DNA of 40,963 bases, from NCBI RefSeq assembly GCF_016429065.1, contig NZ_JAELTX010000041.1:1-40963 (forward strand). The letters are read 5' to 3'. The notes beneath the pieces were generated by a model. That model searched no databases. It was not told where the DNA came from and was given only the letters and a program-made list of their open reading frames with translations. This DNA is from Pedobacter sp. ASV17. GTDB lineage: Bacteria; Bacteroidota; Bacteroidia; Sphingobacteriales; Sphingobacteriaceae. Within the stretch, counting starts at the first letter, position 1. Every line of letters starts with the position of its first letter. Made by a program: the position numbers and the translations under genes. Shown here piece by piece: positions 25,954 through 33,102 of the stretch.

Positions 25954-26744
25954 TAAAAGTCTTTATTAAGTAGTTTCTCCAATTCGCCAAAAGAAACATT
26001 CATCCTTACACGGCCCTGTTTAGCATAGGCAATTTCACCAGTTTCTTCTGAAATGATGACCGCAACGGCATCGGTTGATTCGGAAACGCCAATTCCAGCT
26101 CGGTGTCTCAAGCCAAATTGTGCAGGCAATTTATTATTATCTGTAAGAGGCAAGATACAGCTGGCACTTTTGATTTTGTTCTCAGAAATCACCACGGCAC
26201 CATCATGCAAGGGACTGTGCTTTTGAAAGATACTTTCCAGTAAACGTTTGGATATTTTGCTATCGATGATTTCGCAACTATTGGTGAAAAACTCGTCATC
26301 ATAATACTTTACAAATACAATTAGTGCTCCCGTGCGGGATTTTTTCATGCTTTTGCAGGCATCGATAATGGGTTTTATCCTTAATAAATTGTCCTGTTCA
26401 ATGTTTTTGCTGCCGAATAAATAACCCCACCAAGCTTTGTTCTTTTGCAGAAAGGTGGTTTTTCCAATATGAAGTAAAAATCGCCTGATCTCTGGTTGGA
26501 AAATAATGACCAATGCCAAAATCCCCACGCTCATGAACTTATTGATAATGGCTTCCAGCAATTCCATATGTAGGCCCTTCACAATATAGTACACCAACAC
26601 AATAATCACCATGCCTAATATCAGGTTTACGGCTAAGGTATTGCGTATAAGGCTGTAGATGTAATAGATGATAATGGCAACCAGTATCACATCTATAGCA
26701 TCAATCCAAGTAATTTTAAGGAAATCGAAATCAAGGTTTTTCAT
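25953..26744 (-). CDS. cdaA: Diadenylate cyclase CdaA (c-di-AMP synthase)
   Basis: A 263-residue membrane enzyme making cyclic di-AMP from two ATP. Three transmembrane segments (about 15-32, 38-57 and 68-84) precede a DisA_N catalytic domain with DGA at 181-183 and RHR at 213-215, both needed for catalysis in the family. The order of topology and length match the CdaA (DacA) class rather than DisA or CdaS. Family knowledge: c-di-AMP controls potassium, turgor and wall homeostasis. The gene lies downstream of folP, the usual Bacteroidota arrangement, with 94 bases between them; the gap holds no terminator that I can see, so co-transcription is likely. No CdaR partner is visible. Confidence 0.96.
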   Translation of the reverse strand: MKNLDFDFLKITWIDAIDVILVAIIIYYIYSLIRNTLAVNLILGMVIIVLVYYIVKGLHMELLEAIINKFMSVGILALVIIFQPEIRRFLLHIGKTTFLQKNKAWWGYLFGSKNIEQDNLLRIKPIIDACKSMKKSRTGALIVFVKYYDDEFFTNSCEIIDSKISKRLLESIFQKHSPLHDGAVVISENKIKSASCILPLTDNNKLPAQFGLRHRAGIGVSESTDAVAVIISEETGEIAYAKQGRVRMNVSFGELEKLLNKDF

Positions 26745-26835
26745 TGTTGTACAAGATAGCTATTTTTTAGGTGTTAGGTGCCAGTAATTAGGGGTTAGTT
26801 GAAAAAGTTAGGCGAGCAAAAGGTTAGTAACCAGT

Positions 26836-26859
26836 GAACTAATGAACTAATGAACTAAT
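26836..26859. repeat. Three tandem GAACTAAT octamers overlapping the 3' end of folP
   Basis: GAACTAAT is repeated exactly three times (26836-26859). The folP stop codon (26839-26841, minus strand) and its last six codons are made of this repeat. Degenerate copies of the same unit occur at 31139-31175. Confidence 0.85.
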
Positions 26860-27702
26860 TCTATTCACCAATTCCACGCATTCCACTGCCTCTTTTACAT
26901 CATGAACCCTTAAAATATTAGCGCCTTTAAGTAAGGCAGCGGTGTTGAGTACTGTAGTACCATTTAAAGCTTCTTCCGTTTTTATGCCAAGGGCCTTGGT
27001 AATCATCGACTTTCTGGAAAAGCCTACCAACAATGGCAGTTCGAAGAAATTGAGCAGTTCCATTTCTTTCAATAGCTGATAGTTGTGGTCTAAGGTTTTG
27101 GCAAATCCAAATCCTGGGTCAAGAATAATGTCTTTCACACCGAGGCTTTGTAATGTTTTGATCTTCTCACTGAAATAGGCGAAAACTTCTTTGGTTACAT
27201 TGTCGTAAGTGGGGCTATCTTGCATATTTTGCGGGGTGCCTTTCATGTGCATCATGATGTAGGGTACTTGCAGTTTGGCCACCGTTTCGAACATTCTTTC
27301 ATCAAGATTGCCAGCGGCAATGTCATTGATCAAATGAGCGCCAGCATGAATACCTTCCTCCGCCACCTTTGCCCTAAAAGTATCCACAGATAAGAGTACT
27401 TCTGGAAACGATTCGCTGATGGCTTTGATGGCTGGTACCATGCGCTCTAACTCTTCTTCTTCGCTCACTTCTGCTGCGCCTGGTCGTGACGAATAGGCGC
27501 CTAAATCTATAAACTTTGCACCTGCTTTTACAAAGTGTTCAACCTTGCTCAAGGCATCGTCAATACTCTTTGCACGGCTGTTTTGGTAAAACGAATCGGG
27601 GGTAAGATTTAAGATCGCCATGACCGACGGCTTGCTGATGTCAACAACTTTGCCCTTACAGTTTAGCATTTGTTTTCGGTTTAAAAATGTATCTTTAGCC
27701 AT
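26839..27702 (-). CDS. folP: Dihydropteroate synthase
   Basis: A 287-residue TIM-barrel enzyme condensing p-aminobenzoate with dihydropterin pyrophosphate in folate synthesis; it is the sulfonamide target. Motifs in order are ILNLTPDSFY (about 30-39), DLGAYSSRPGA (about 72-82), SVDTFRAKVA, HLINDIAAG, and DPGFGFAKTLDHNYQLL, whose Lys binds the pterin. The length is normal. The C-terminal codons read through a GAACTAAT tandem repeat, so the tail SSLVH has been set by the repeat. cdaA follows in the same direction, and the DUF1599 gene is divergent with a 62-base shared upstream region. Confidence 0.97.
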   Translation of the reverse strand: MAKDTFLNRKQMLNCKGKVVDISKPSVMAILNLTPDSFYQNSRAKSIDDALSKVEHFVKAGAKFIDLGAYSSRPGAAEVSEEEELERMVPAIKAISESFPEVLLSVDTFRAKVAEEGIHAGAHLINDIAAGNLDERMFETVAKLQVPYIMMHMKGTPQNMQDSPTYDNVTKEVFAYFSEKIKTLQSLGVKDIILDPGFGFAKTLDHNYQLLKEMELLNFFELPLLVGFSRKSMITKALGIKTEEALNGTTVLNTAALLKGANILRVHDVKEAVECVELVNRISSLVH

Positions 27703-27716
27703 CAGTTAACAAAAAA

Positions 27717-27742
27717 CAAAAATAGCCGTTTTTATTGGCTAT
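27717..27742. promoter_or_regulatory. -7-like box of folP overlapped by an ATAGCC/GGCTAT inverted repeat
   Basis: On the minus strand TATTTTTG (27724-27717) lies 14 bases before the folP ATG. ATAGCC (27722-27727) and GGCTAT (27737-27742) form an inverted repeat with a 9-base loop that overlaps the box, as an operator or a hairpin would. No TTG at the right distance was seen. Confidence 0.35.
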
Positions 27743-27764
27743 AACCTTAAATATTTTAATTGTT

Positions 27765-28307
27765 TTGGCATCAAATACTTCTTTAGAATTCGATCAGGTG
27801 ATTGCGGTTTGCAGATCGCTGTTTATTAAAAAAACCAAAGATTATGGTACCGCTTGGCGTATTCTACGTCCCTCTTCTATTACCGACCAGATATTTATCA
27901 AGGCACAGAGGATTAGAACGCTAGAAGAGAAAAAAGTTTCAAAAGTAGGGGAGGATATTTCTTCGGAATATATCGGGATCATCAACTATTGTGTAATGGC
28001 CATCTTGCAATTAGAACTTGGCGAAAACGAACCCAATGAGTTAAGTGTAGAAGTTGCGGAAACTTATTACGACGAACGTGTAAAGGAAACCAAGGATCTG
28101 ATGTTTGATAAAAACCACGATTACGGCGAAGCTTGGCGTGATATGCGTATCAGTTCATTAACAGATCTGATTTTGATGAAGATTTTGAGAGTGAAGCAAA
28201 TTGAGGATAATGATGGTCAGACACTGGCTTCTGAAGGAATCAAAGCCAACTATCAGGATATGTTGAACTATGCAGTGTTTGCATTGATTAAATTGGGAGT
28301 GGCTTAG
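27765..28307 (+). CDS. DUF1599 protein (two nucleotide-modifying-like repeats)
   Basis: A cytoplasmic protein of about 180 residues made of two similar halves: KKTKDYGTAWRILRPSSITDQIFIKAQRIRTLEE in the first and DKNHDYGEAWRDMRISSLTDLILMKILRVKQIED in the second, each followed by a helix ending YCVMAILQLEL or YAVFALIKLGV. This internal duplication defines DUF1599; function is unknown. No ATG lies in frame before the conserved region; TTG at 27765 is the best start, with TTG at 27735 as alternative. It is divergent from folP, and a BT_3928-like gene follows 38 bases downstream, the usual Bacteroidota neighbourhood. Confidence 0.88.
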   Translation: MASNTSLEFDQVIAVCRSLFIKKTKDYGTAWRILRPSSITDQIFIKAQRIRTLEEKKVSKVGEDISSEYIGIINYCVMAILQLELGENEPNELSVEVAETYYDERVKETKDLMFDKNHDYGEAWRDMRISSLTDLILMKILRVKQIEDNDGQTLASEGIKANYQDMLNYAVFALIKLGVA

Positions 28308-28345
28308 CACAAGCGCCCAATTCACCTGACGATAAAACAAAGTAT

Positions 28346-29497
28346 ATGAAGAAAGCACTTTTCAATTTTTCGAAATGGTTTGTAGGGATCCTGTTTATCT
28401 TTTCGGGATTAATTAAAGCGAATGATCCTATTGGCTTTGGTTATAAACTACAAGAGTACTTTGCGGTTTTCCATATGAGTTTTCTTGATGGCTGGGCAAC
28501 GGGCATTGCCATTTTATTATGCATGCTGGAAATTTTATTCGGTGCATTGTTGCTATTGGGGATTTTCAGAAATTTTGTGGTGAAGGGGTTACTGGCTACC
28601 ATTATCTTTTTCACCTTCCTCACTTTTGTTTCAGCAGCTTTTAAGGTCGTTACTTCTTGCGGTTGTTTTGGCGACGCCATTCCGCTAACCCCTTGGCAAT
28701 CGTTCAGTAAAGATTTGGTACTATTGCTACTGATCATTTTCTTGTATATCAAAAAAGATTGGATTAAACCAGTTACCGAAAAGCCAAGTTTGCAAAGTGC
28801 GTTGTTTGCGGCCGTTTTTACTGCTTCATTAATGTTCGGCACTTTCACTTATAATTACCTGCCTATCATCGATTTTCTTCCTTATAAAGTAGGCTCAAAT
28901 ATTCCTGAGAATATGAAAATCCCCGAAGGGGCACCCGTGGATGAGTACTTGATCATGTACGACCTGAAAAATAAAAAAACGGGTGAAACCAAGACCATGA
29001 GCGACAAGGAATACATGGGCAAGGAAGTTTGGAAAGATGATAATTGGGAGGTGACGGGTTCGCCATCTCGTAAGCTGATTAAAAAAGGCTACGACGTGAA
29101 GATAAAGGACTTGTTGATTACCGATGCTTCGGGGACCGATTATACCAAAGAAATTGTCGAGAATCCTTACTACAGTTTGGTAGTGGTGGCTTATAATTTG
29201 AATGAAACTAGCGAAAGCGCAATGGCTGATATCAATGCTTTGGCCTTAAATGCTGCCGAGCAGTTTAATATCAGAACCGTGTTGCTCACTTCAAGTTCAG
29301 CACGTGATGCCGAAAAGTTCAGCAAGCGTATGAAATTATTTATGGAGGTTTTTTATGCGGATGGTGTACCGTTGAAAAGTATGGTAAGGGCTAACCCTGG
29401 TATACTTTTGCTTAAAAATGGAACCATTGTAAATAAATGGCATTACCATTCATTACCTTCGTTTGATCAGTTCACCGAAAAATATTTCAGTAAATAA
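28346..29497 (+). CDS. BT_3928-family DoxX-like membrane protein with thioredoxin-like C-terminal part
   Basis: A 383-residue inner-membrane protein. Residues 1-170 contain four or five hydrophobic helices of DoxX/MauE type (KWFVGILFIFSGLIKANDP at the start, then VTSCGCFGDAIPLTPWQ, a Cys-Gly-Cys loop typical of MauE-like proteins). Residues 180-383 are soluble, with the secondary-structure pattern of a thioredoxin-like fold (YSLVVVAYNL, IRTVLLTSSS, PGILLLKNGTIVNKW) but no CxxC. Family knowledge: the family is Bacteroidota-specific and uncharacterised; a link to disulfide or quinone chemistry is only suggested by DoxX and MauE relatives. The next gene overlaps its stop by one base. Confidence 0.88.
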   Translation: MKKALFNFSKWFVGILFIFSGLIKANDPIGFGYKLQEYFAVFHMSFLDGWATGIAILLCMLEILFGALLLLGIFRNFVVKGLLATIIFFTFLTFVSAAFKVVTSCGCFGDAIPLTPWQSFSKDLVLLLLIIFLYIKKDWIKPVTEKPSLQSALFAAVFTASLMFGTFTYNYLPIIDFLPYKVGSNIPENMKIPEGAPVDEYLIMYDLKNKKTGETKTMSDKEYMGKEVWKDDNWEVTGSPSRKLIKKGYDVKIKDLLITDASGTDYTKEIVENPYYSLVVVAYNLNETSESAMADINALALNAAEQFNIRTVLLTSSSARDAEKFSKRMKLFMEVFYADGVPLKSMVRANPGILLLKNGTIVNKWHYHSLPSFDQFTEKYFSK

Positions 29498-30552
29498 TGG
29501 GCATTTACGCACTTAGAAAGTTATTGTACGGATTGGCAGTAATGGCTGGTGTAGTTGCCGTGGTATTTGTACTGTTCAATATCCTGCCTGGCGACCCTGC
29601 TCGTATGACCATGGGACAGCGTTCAGATGTACAATCACTAGAAGCAGTGCGAAAAGAATTTGGTCTGGATAAATCAAAACCTGAGCAGTTCTTTCTGTAC
29701 GTTAATGATTTGTCACCCATTAGTATCCATCCTTACAATACAGAGAGCCAAGATAAGTATCATTACTTCAAATTATTTAAAATAGGGGATAATGCCTTAG
29801 TGCTTAAAAAACCTTACTTACGTCGATCATATCAAACCAAAAGAGATGTGACGACTATTTTATCGGAAACGGTACCCAATACCTTTGTGTTGGCATTAAC
29901 GGCCATGATATTTGCGACAGTTATCGGTGTATTTTTAGGAGTGCTGTCAGCAGTCTATAAAGGTACTTGGATAGATAAAGCGGCTAATATGTTCGCTATT
30001 TTAGGGATTTCTGCACCAGCTTTCTTTGCTGGAATTATCATTGCTTGGTTATTTGGCTTTGTATTGTCAGACTATACGGGGCTAAACATGAGCGGTAGCT
30101 TATACAGCTATGATCCTTTTAAGGGCGAGGTCATTACTTTGAGAAATTTATGGCTGCCCATGATTACTTTAGGCCTTAGACCATTGGCCATTATTGTACA
30201 GCTTACCCGTAGTGCGATGTTGGATGTGCTTTCGCAAGACTATATCCGCACAGCTAGGGCAAAAGGGCTTTCACGTAAAACGATTATCTATAAACATGCC
30301 CTAAAGAATGCCCTAAATCCAGTAATTACCGCTATTTCGGGCTGGTTTGCTTCCTTATTGGCAGGGTCGTTTTTTGTGGAATATATTTTTGGTTATAATG
30401 GTTTGGGCCGCACCACGGTTTACGCCTTGGAAATGTCTGATTTTCCTGTGGTCATGGGTTCTATCTTATTTATTGCTTTTGTTTTTGTGGTGGTAAATAT
30501 TCTGGTTGATTTGTTGTATGCTTGGATTGATCCGAGGGTGAAATTAGCTTAG
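29497..30552 (+). CDS. ABC transporter permease, DppB/OppB type
   Basis: A 351-residue permease with six membrane segments: one at the N terminus (10-30), a soluble insert of about 85 residues, then five helices. The binding-protein-dependent permease domain is marked by the EAA-loop sequence DYIRTARAKGLSRKTIIYKHALKNAL, followed by the family's closing LLYAWIDPRVKLA. In peptide/nickel importers DppB works with DppC, two ATPases and a binding protein, but none of these is nearby, so this is an orphan permease gene. Translation is coupled to the BT_3928-like gene by a one-base TAATG overlap. Substrate unknown. Confidence 0.92.
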   Translation: MGIYALRKLLYGLAVMAGVVAVVFVLFNILPGDPARMTMGQRSDVQSLEAVRKEFGLDKSKPEQFFLYVNDLSPISIHPYNTESQDKYHYFKLFKIGDNALVLKKPYLRRSYQTKRDVTTILSETVPNTFVLALTAMIFATVIGVFLGVLSAVYKGTWIDKAANMFAILGISAPAFFAGIIIAWLFGFVLSDYTGLNMSGSLYSYDPFKGEVITLRNLWLPMITLGLRPLAIIVQLTRSAMLDVLSQDYIRTARAKGLSRKTIIYKHALKNALNPVITAISGWFASLLAGSFFVEYIFGYNGLGRTTVYALEMSDFPVVMGSILFIAFVFVVVNILVDLLYAWIDPRVKLA

Positions 30553-30555
30553 CGA

Positions 30556-31002
30556 ATGGATATTAAGGAGTTTATTAAATACACCAAAAAGGCTGATGAA
30601 ATCATGATCGAGGCCTTTGCCGATACAGGTTTTTCTATTACTGAAGCCAACACTTTATGGAGCCATGTATTGAGCGCACAGCACATTTGGGCAAAACGAA
30701 TGTTGAATGAGCAACCCACATATGCTGTTTGGGAAGTATTGTCCCCTGAAAATTTTGAGGTTATTTATGCTGCTAATCTAGCTTTGCTGGAAGATGTTGC
30801 TGCTACAAAATCCTTAGATGAGGTAATTAATTATGCTAATTCGGCTGGTGATGTGTTTAGTAGTACCGTTGGCGAAATTTTAATGCATGTTTGTAATCAT
30901 GGTACTTACCATCGCGGACAATTGGCTAAAATGCTAAAGCAAGCAGGCCATGCCGTACCATTTACAGACTATATTATGTTAAAAAGGCAGGGATTGATAT
31001 AG
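30556..31002 (+). CDS. DinB-family metal-binding protein
   Basis: A 148-residue four-helix-bundle protein of the DinB/YfiT type. The presumed metal ligands are His43 (in the helix AQHIWAKRML) and the pair His115 and His119 in VCNHGTYHRGQL, the standard HxxxH placement. Family knowledge: members include damage-inducible proteins and thiol S-transferases, for example those using bacillithiol. It starts 4 bases after the ABC permease stop, so it is co-transcribed at the end of a four-gene run, but a functional link is not evident. A MITE-like repeat begins 10 bases downstream. Confidence 0.9.
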   Translation: MDIKEFIKYTKKADEIMIEAFADTGFSITEANTLWSHVLSAQHIWAKRMLNEQPTYAVWEVLSPENFEVIYAANLALLEDVAATKSLDEVINYANSAGDVFSSTVGEILMHVCNHGTYHRGQLAKMLKQAGHAVPFTDYIMLKRQGLI

Positions 31003-31011
31003 TACTCTTGC

Positions 31012-31122
31012 TTGTCATTCCGAGTATAACGAGGAATCTCATTTACTTTAGGGACCTTTTGCTGCGGAAGTATCGGCACAAGTAACATCGTTAGATTTCT
31101 CCGCTACGGTCGAAATGACGGG
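31012..31122. mobile_element. MITE-like inverted repeat, copy 1
   Basis: TTGTCATTCCGAGTATAACG at the left faces the right arm AGATTTCTCCGCTACGGTCG plus AAATGACGGG. The arms (about 26 bases) are imperfect complements around about 55 bases with no ORF. This is the pattern of the dispersed small elements found between genes in many Bacteroidota. Movement is not shown. Confidence 0.65.
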
Positions 31123-31138
31123 AACGGATGTTCAATAC

Positions 31139-31175
31139 TAATGAACTAATGAACCAGTGAACAAATGAACAATTT
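31139..31175. repeat. Degenerate ATGAACTA/ATGAACCA octamer tandem upstream of aroK
   Basis: The stretch is built of (A)CTAATGAACT, CAGTGAAC and AAATGAAC units ending 6 bases before the aroK start. They are relatives of the exact GAACTAAT tandem at 26836-26859. Confidence 0.7.
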
Positions 31176-31181
31176 AATGAA

Positions 31182-31685
31182 ATGAAAATATTTTTAGTGG
31201 GATTTATGGGCTGCGGTAAAAGCACCAAAGCAAAACAGTTAGCTAATTTGTTGGCCTGTCCCGTAATTGATATTGACGCCGTAATTGTGGAGCAGCAGCA
31301 AATGAGTATTGCTGATTATTTTGCAGCCAATGGAGAAGCTGCTTTTCGTCAGTTGGAGAATGAAATGCTTAAATCATTCGATTATCCTGATACCTGTGTG
31401 GTTGCTACGGGCGGAGGTTTGCCTTGCTATTTTGATAACATGGAATGGATGAACCAAAATGGCATTACGGTTTATTTGGAGATGACGCCACCACAATTGG
31501 TGTCGCGTTTGCATAACAGGGAAAAACGTCCTTTGTTAAAGGGGATGGATGATGAGCAGTTGCTAACTTTCATTATTAGTAAGTTGGAAGAGAGAAACGT
31601 GTTCTATTATCAATCTAAGCTTATTATTAATGCCTTTGATTTAGATCCGAAGGAATTATTAGAAGAGATCAAAACGCTAGGTTAA
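31182..31685 (+). CDS. aroK: Shikimate kinase
   Basis: A 167-residue P-loop kinase that phosphorylates shikimate at the 3-hydroxyl in aromatic amino-acid synthesis. Visible are the Walker A motif GFMGCGKST (residues 7-15), the IDIDAVI strand carrying the shikimate-binding Asp, Arg in AAFRQLENEML, the Walker-B-like VVATGGGLPCYF and the lid motif NREKRPLLKG with the catalytic Arg. The length is standard. The gene is flanked on both sides by MITE-like repeats and its 5' flank is a tandem octamer array, so its promoter must lie in or next to repeat DNA. No other aro gene is near. Confidence 0.96.
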   Translation: MKIFLVGFMGCGKSTKAKQLANLLACPVIDIDAVIVEQQQMSIADYFAANGEAAFRQLENEMLKSFDYPDTCVVATGGGLPCYFDNMEWMNQNGITVYLEMTPPQLVSRLHNREKRPLLKGMDDEQLLTFIISKLEERNVFYYQSKLIINAFDLDPKELLEEIKTLG

Positions 31686-31711
31686 TGGTGGCGTAGGTCA
31701 GTTAGTGCCTT

Positions 31712-31886
31712 GCTTGTCATCCAGAGCGTAGCGAAGGATCTCTAAAGAATTATAATTTTATCCTTCAACTTCTTTCTATTAATCGGGAAGCTCTAGATTG
31801 GCTATTTGCGTATCGAGAACTTGTCAGTATAGAATTGTTTTTTGCATGTTTTAGATCTCTCCTCGTTCCTCGTTCGAGATGACGAA
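31712..31886. mobile_element. MITE-like inverted repeat, copy 2
   Basis: The left arm begins GCTTGTCATCCAGAGCGTAG and CGAAGGATCTCTAAAG, the right arm ends in AGATCTCTCCTCGTTCCTCG followed by TTCGAGATGACGAAG. Same family as the copy at 31012-31122 but with a longer centre of about 110 bases. A 69-codon frame beginning inside it (31842) is a by-product. Confidence 0.65.
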
Positions 31887-31936
31887 GTATTGAGGGTTAG
31901 TGGAGAACATAGCGATGATATACTGAACCGTACTTA

Positions 31937-32914
31937 CTACAAGCCACCAGCTTTCAGATCCTTTTTAGAAACGCCATTAAAACCCACTATCGAATCGGGT
32001 AGCTGTGAAAGTTCAATTTGTTTTCCCGTGTTGGGAGTGAAGGTTTTGTAATTAAACATTTTTGGATTATTCGCAGGAACTTCAATAATGGTATAAGTCC
32101 TAGTCGCTGGACTGTCATGCCCCAATAAGGGCCTAGGCCCTTCGCCAATACAACCAGTATTAAGTAAGCGCAATTGTTGCTCGCTGGCAGGATAGTAGGC
32201 GTGTTGGTGACCACTGATATACAAATCGATGCCATTTTTCTTAAAAAAATTGGCAGTATTTTCGTTGTCGGCTAATACTTCGCCAGGCTTGTTTTTGCTG
32301 GCTACAATAGCATATAACGGCAAATGCCCCAGTAGCACCCGCAATTTTGCTCTCTTCGCCGCTTTTGATTGTAGTTGCTTTTCCATCCAATCAAATACTT
32401 CTTGGTTTATTTTAGCGCTTGCGGCATCCCAGCTTATAAAGAAAATATCATTTTGCTGATAACTGAAATAGAAAGGGTAGTTGCTGTCATCTACATATTC
32501 TAGTCCTAAGTGCTTACGCTTAGTGCTCCAAAATTCTTGCGCTGTTTGTCGGTCCTGTTGGTAATTGGGAGAAGCATCATGATTGCCTACCGTAAAGCCA
32601 AAAGGTACTTTTGATTGTTGGATTGGCTTTAGCACATTACTATCAAAACTGCTCCACATATTTTGAAGTTGTGTTTTGCTGAGTGAAGCTTTTTGCCCCG
32701 CAACCATATCTCCGCCACATAAAATGATGTCAGGCTTAATGCTGTCGAGCGCTTTTAAGGTAGTCGTTACATCTGGATGATAGACGGTAGAACCATAGCT
32801 GGAATTTAAATCGCTGATGACCGCTATTTTAATGGTTTTTGCTCGGGGTGTTTCTTGCCAGGATAAACAGACAAAAGTAAATAGCAGTAGGGTAGCGATA
32901 AGGAGGTGCTTCAT
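31937..32914 (-). CDS. Secreted metallophosphoesterase
   Basis: A 325-residue calcineurin-like phosphoesterase with a signal peptide (hydrophobic 4-18). All metal-site blocks are present: Asp35-Leu-Asn37, Gly68-Asp69, Gly-Asn111-His112-Asp113, Gly-His197 and Gly-His236-Gln-His238. The first block reads DLN where most relatives have DxH; other members with an SDLN...YGS opening exist, so I read this as a subfamily trait that should alter the second metal site. Substrate is unknown: phosphomonoester, phosphodiester or nucleotide. It stands alone, with copy 2 of the MITE-like element beyond its 3' end and a palindrome beyond its 5' end. Confidence 0.92.
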   Translation of the reverse strand: MKHLLIATLLLFTFVCLSWQETPRAKTIKIAVISDLNSSYGSTVYHPDVTTTLKALDSIKPDIILCGGDMVAGQKASLSKTQLQNMWSSFDSNVLKPIQQSKVPFGFTVGNHDASPNYQQDRQTAQEFWSTKRKHLGLEYVDDSNYPFYFSYQQNDIFFISWDAASAKINQEVFDWMEKQLQSKAAKRAKLRVLLGHLPLYAIVASKNKPGEVLADNENTANFFKKNGIDLYISGHQHAYYPASEQQLRLLNTGCIGEGPRPLLGHDSPATRTYTIIEVPANNPKMFNYKTFTPNTGKQIELSQLPDSIVGFNGVSKKDLKAGGL

Positions 32915-32995
32915 TTAGCTAAGATAGGAAAAGGAGTTTATTGCTGTGGCGTAAAACAATAAACCCAATTGTAACGGAAATACTTTTTTAAGAAA

Positions 32996-33045
32996 AAACC
33001 TCATAGGTTTGACCAAACATATTGCACATTAAACCTATGAGGTTT
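32996..33045. repeat. 15-bp perfect inverted repeat AAACCTCATAGGTTT
   Basis: Arms at 32996-33010 and 33031-33045 are exact reverse complements across 20 bases, and each arm is itself nearly palindromic. Related to the palindrome at 15066-15096. It lies between the metallophosphoesterase and efflux genes. Confidence 0.8.
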
Positions 33046-33053
33046 AAAACAAA

Positions 33054-33082
33054 AAAAAGTCCCGTACGGGACGGGACTTTTT
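33054..33082 (-). terminator. Terminator of the efflux operon
   Basis: AAAAAGTCCCGT and ACGGGACTTTTT (33071-33082) pair over the loop ACGGG; on the minus strand the stem is followed by a run of T. It lies 20 bases past the emrB stop. Confidence 0.85.
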
Positions 33083-33102
33083 AGGTTATTGTGTGTGGAG
33101 TA

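Noticed and set aside
31842..32051. 69-codon frame after aroK
   Set aside because: It begins inside the right arm of a MITE-like repeat and runs antisense into the metallophosphoesterase gene.
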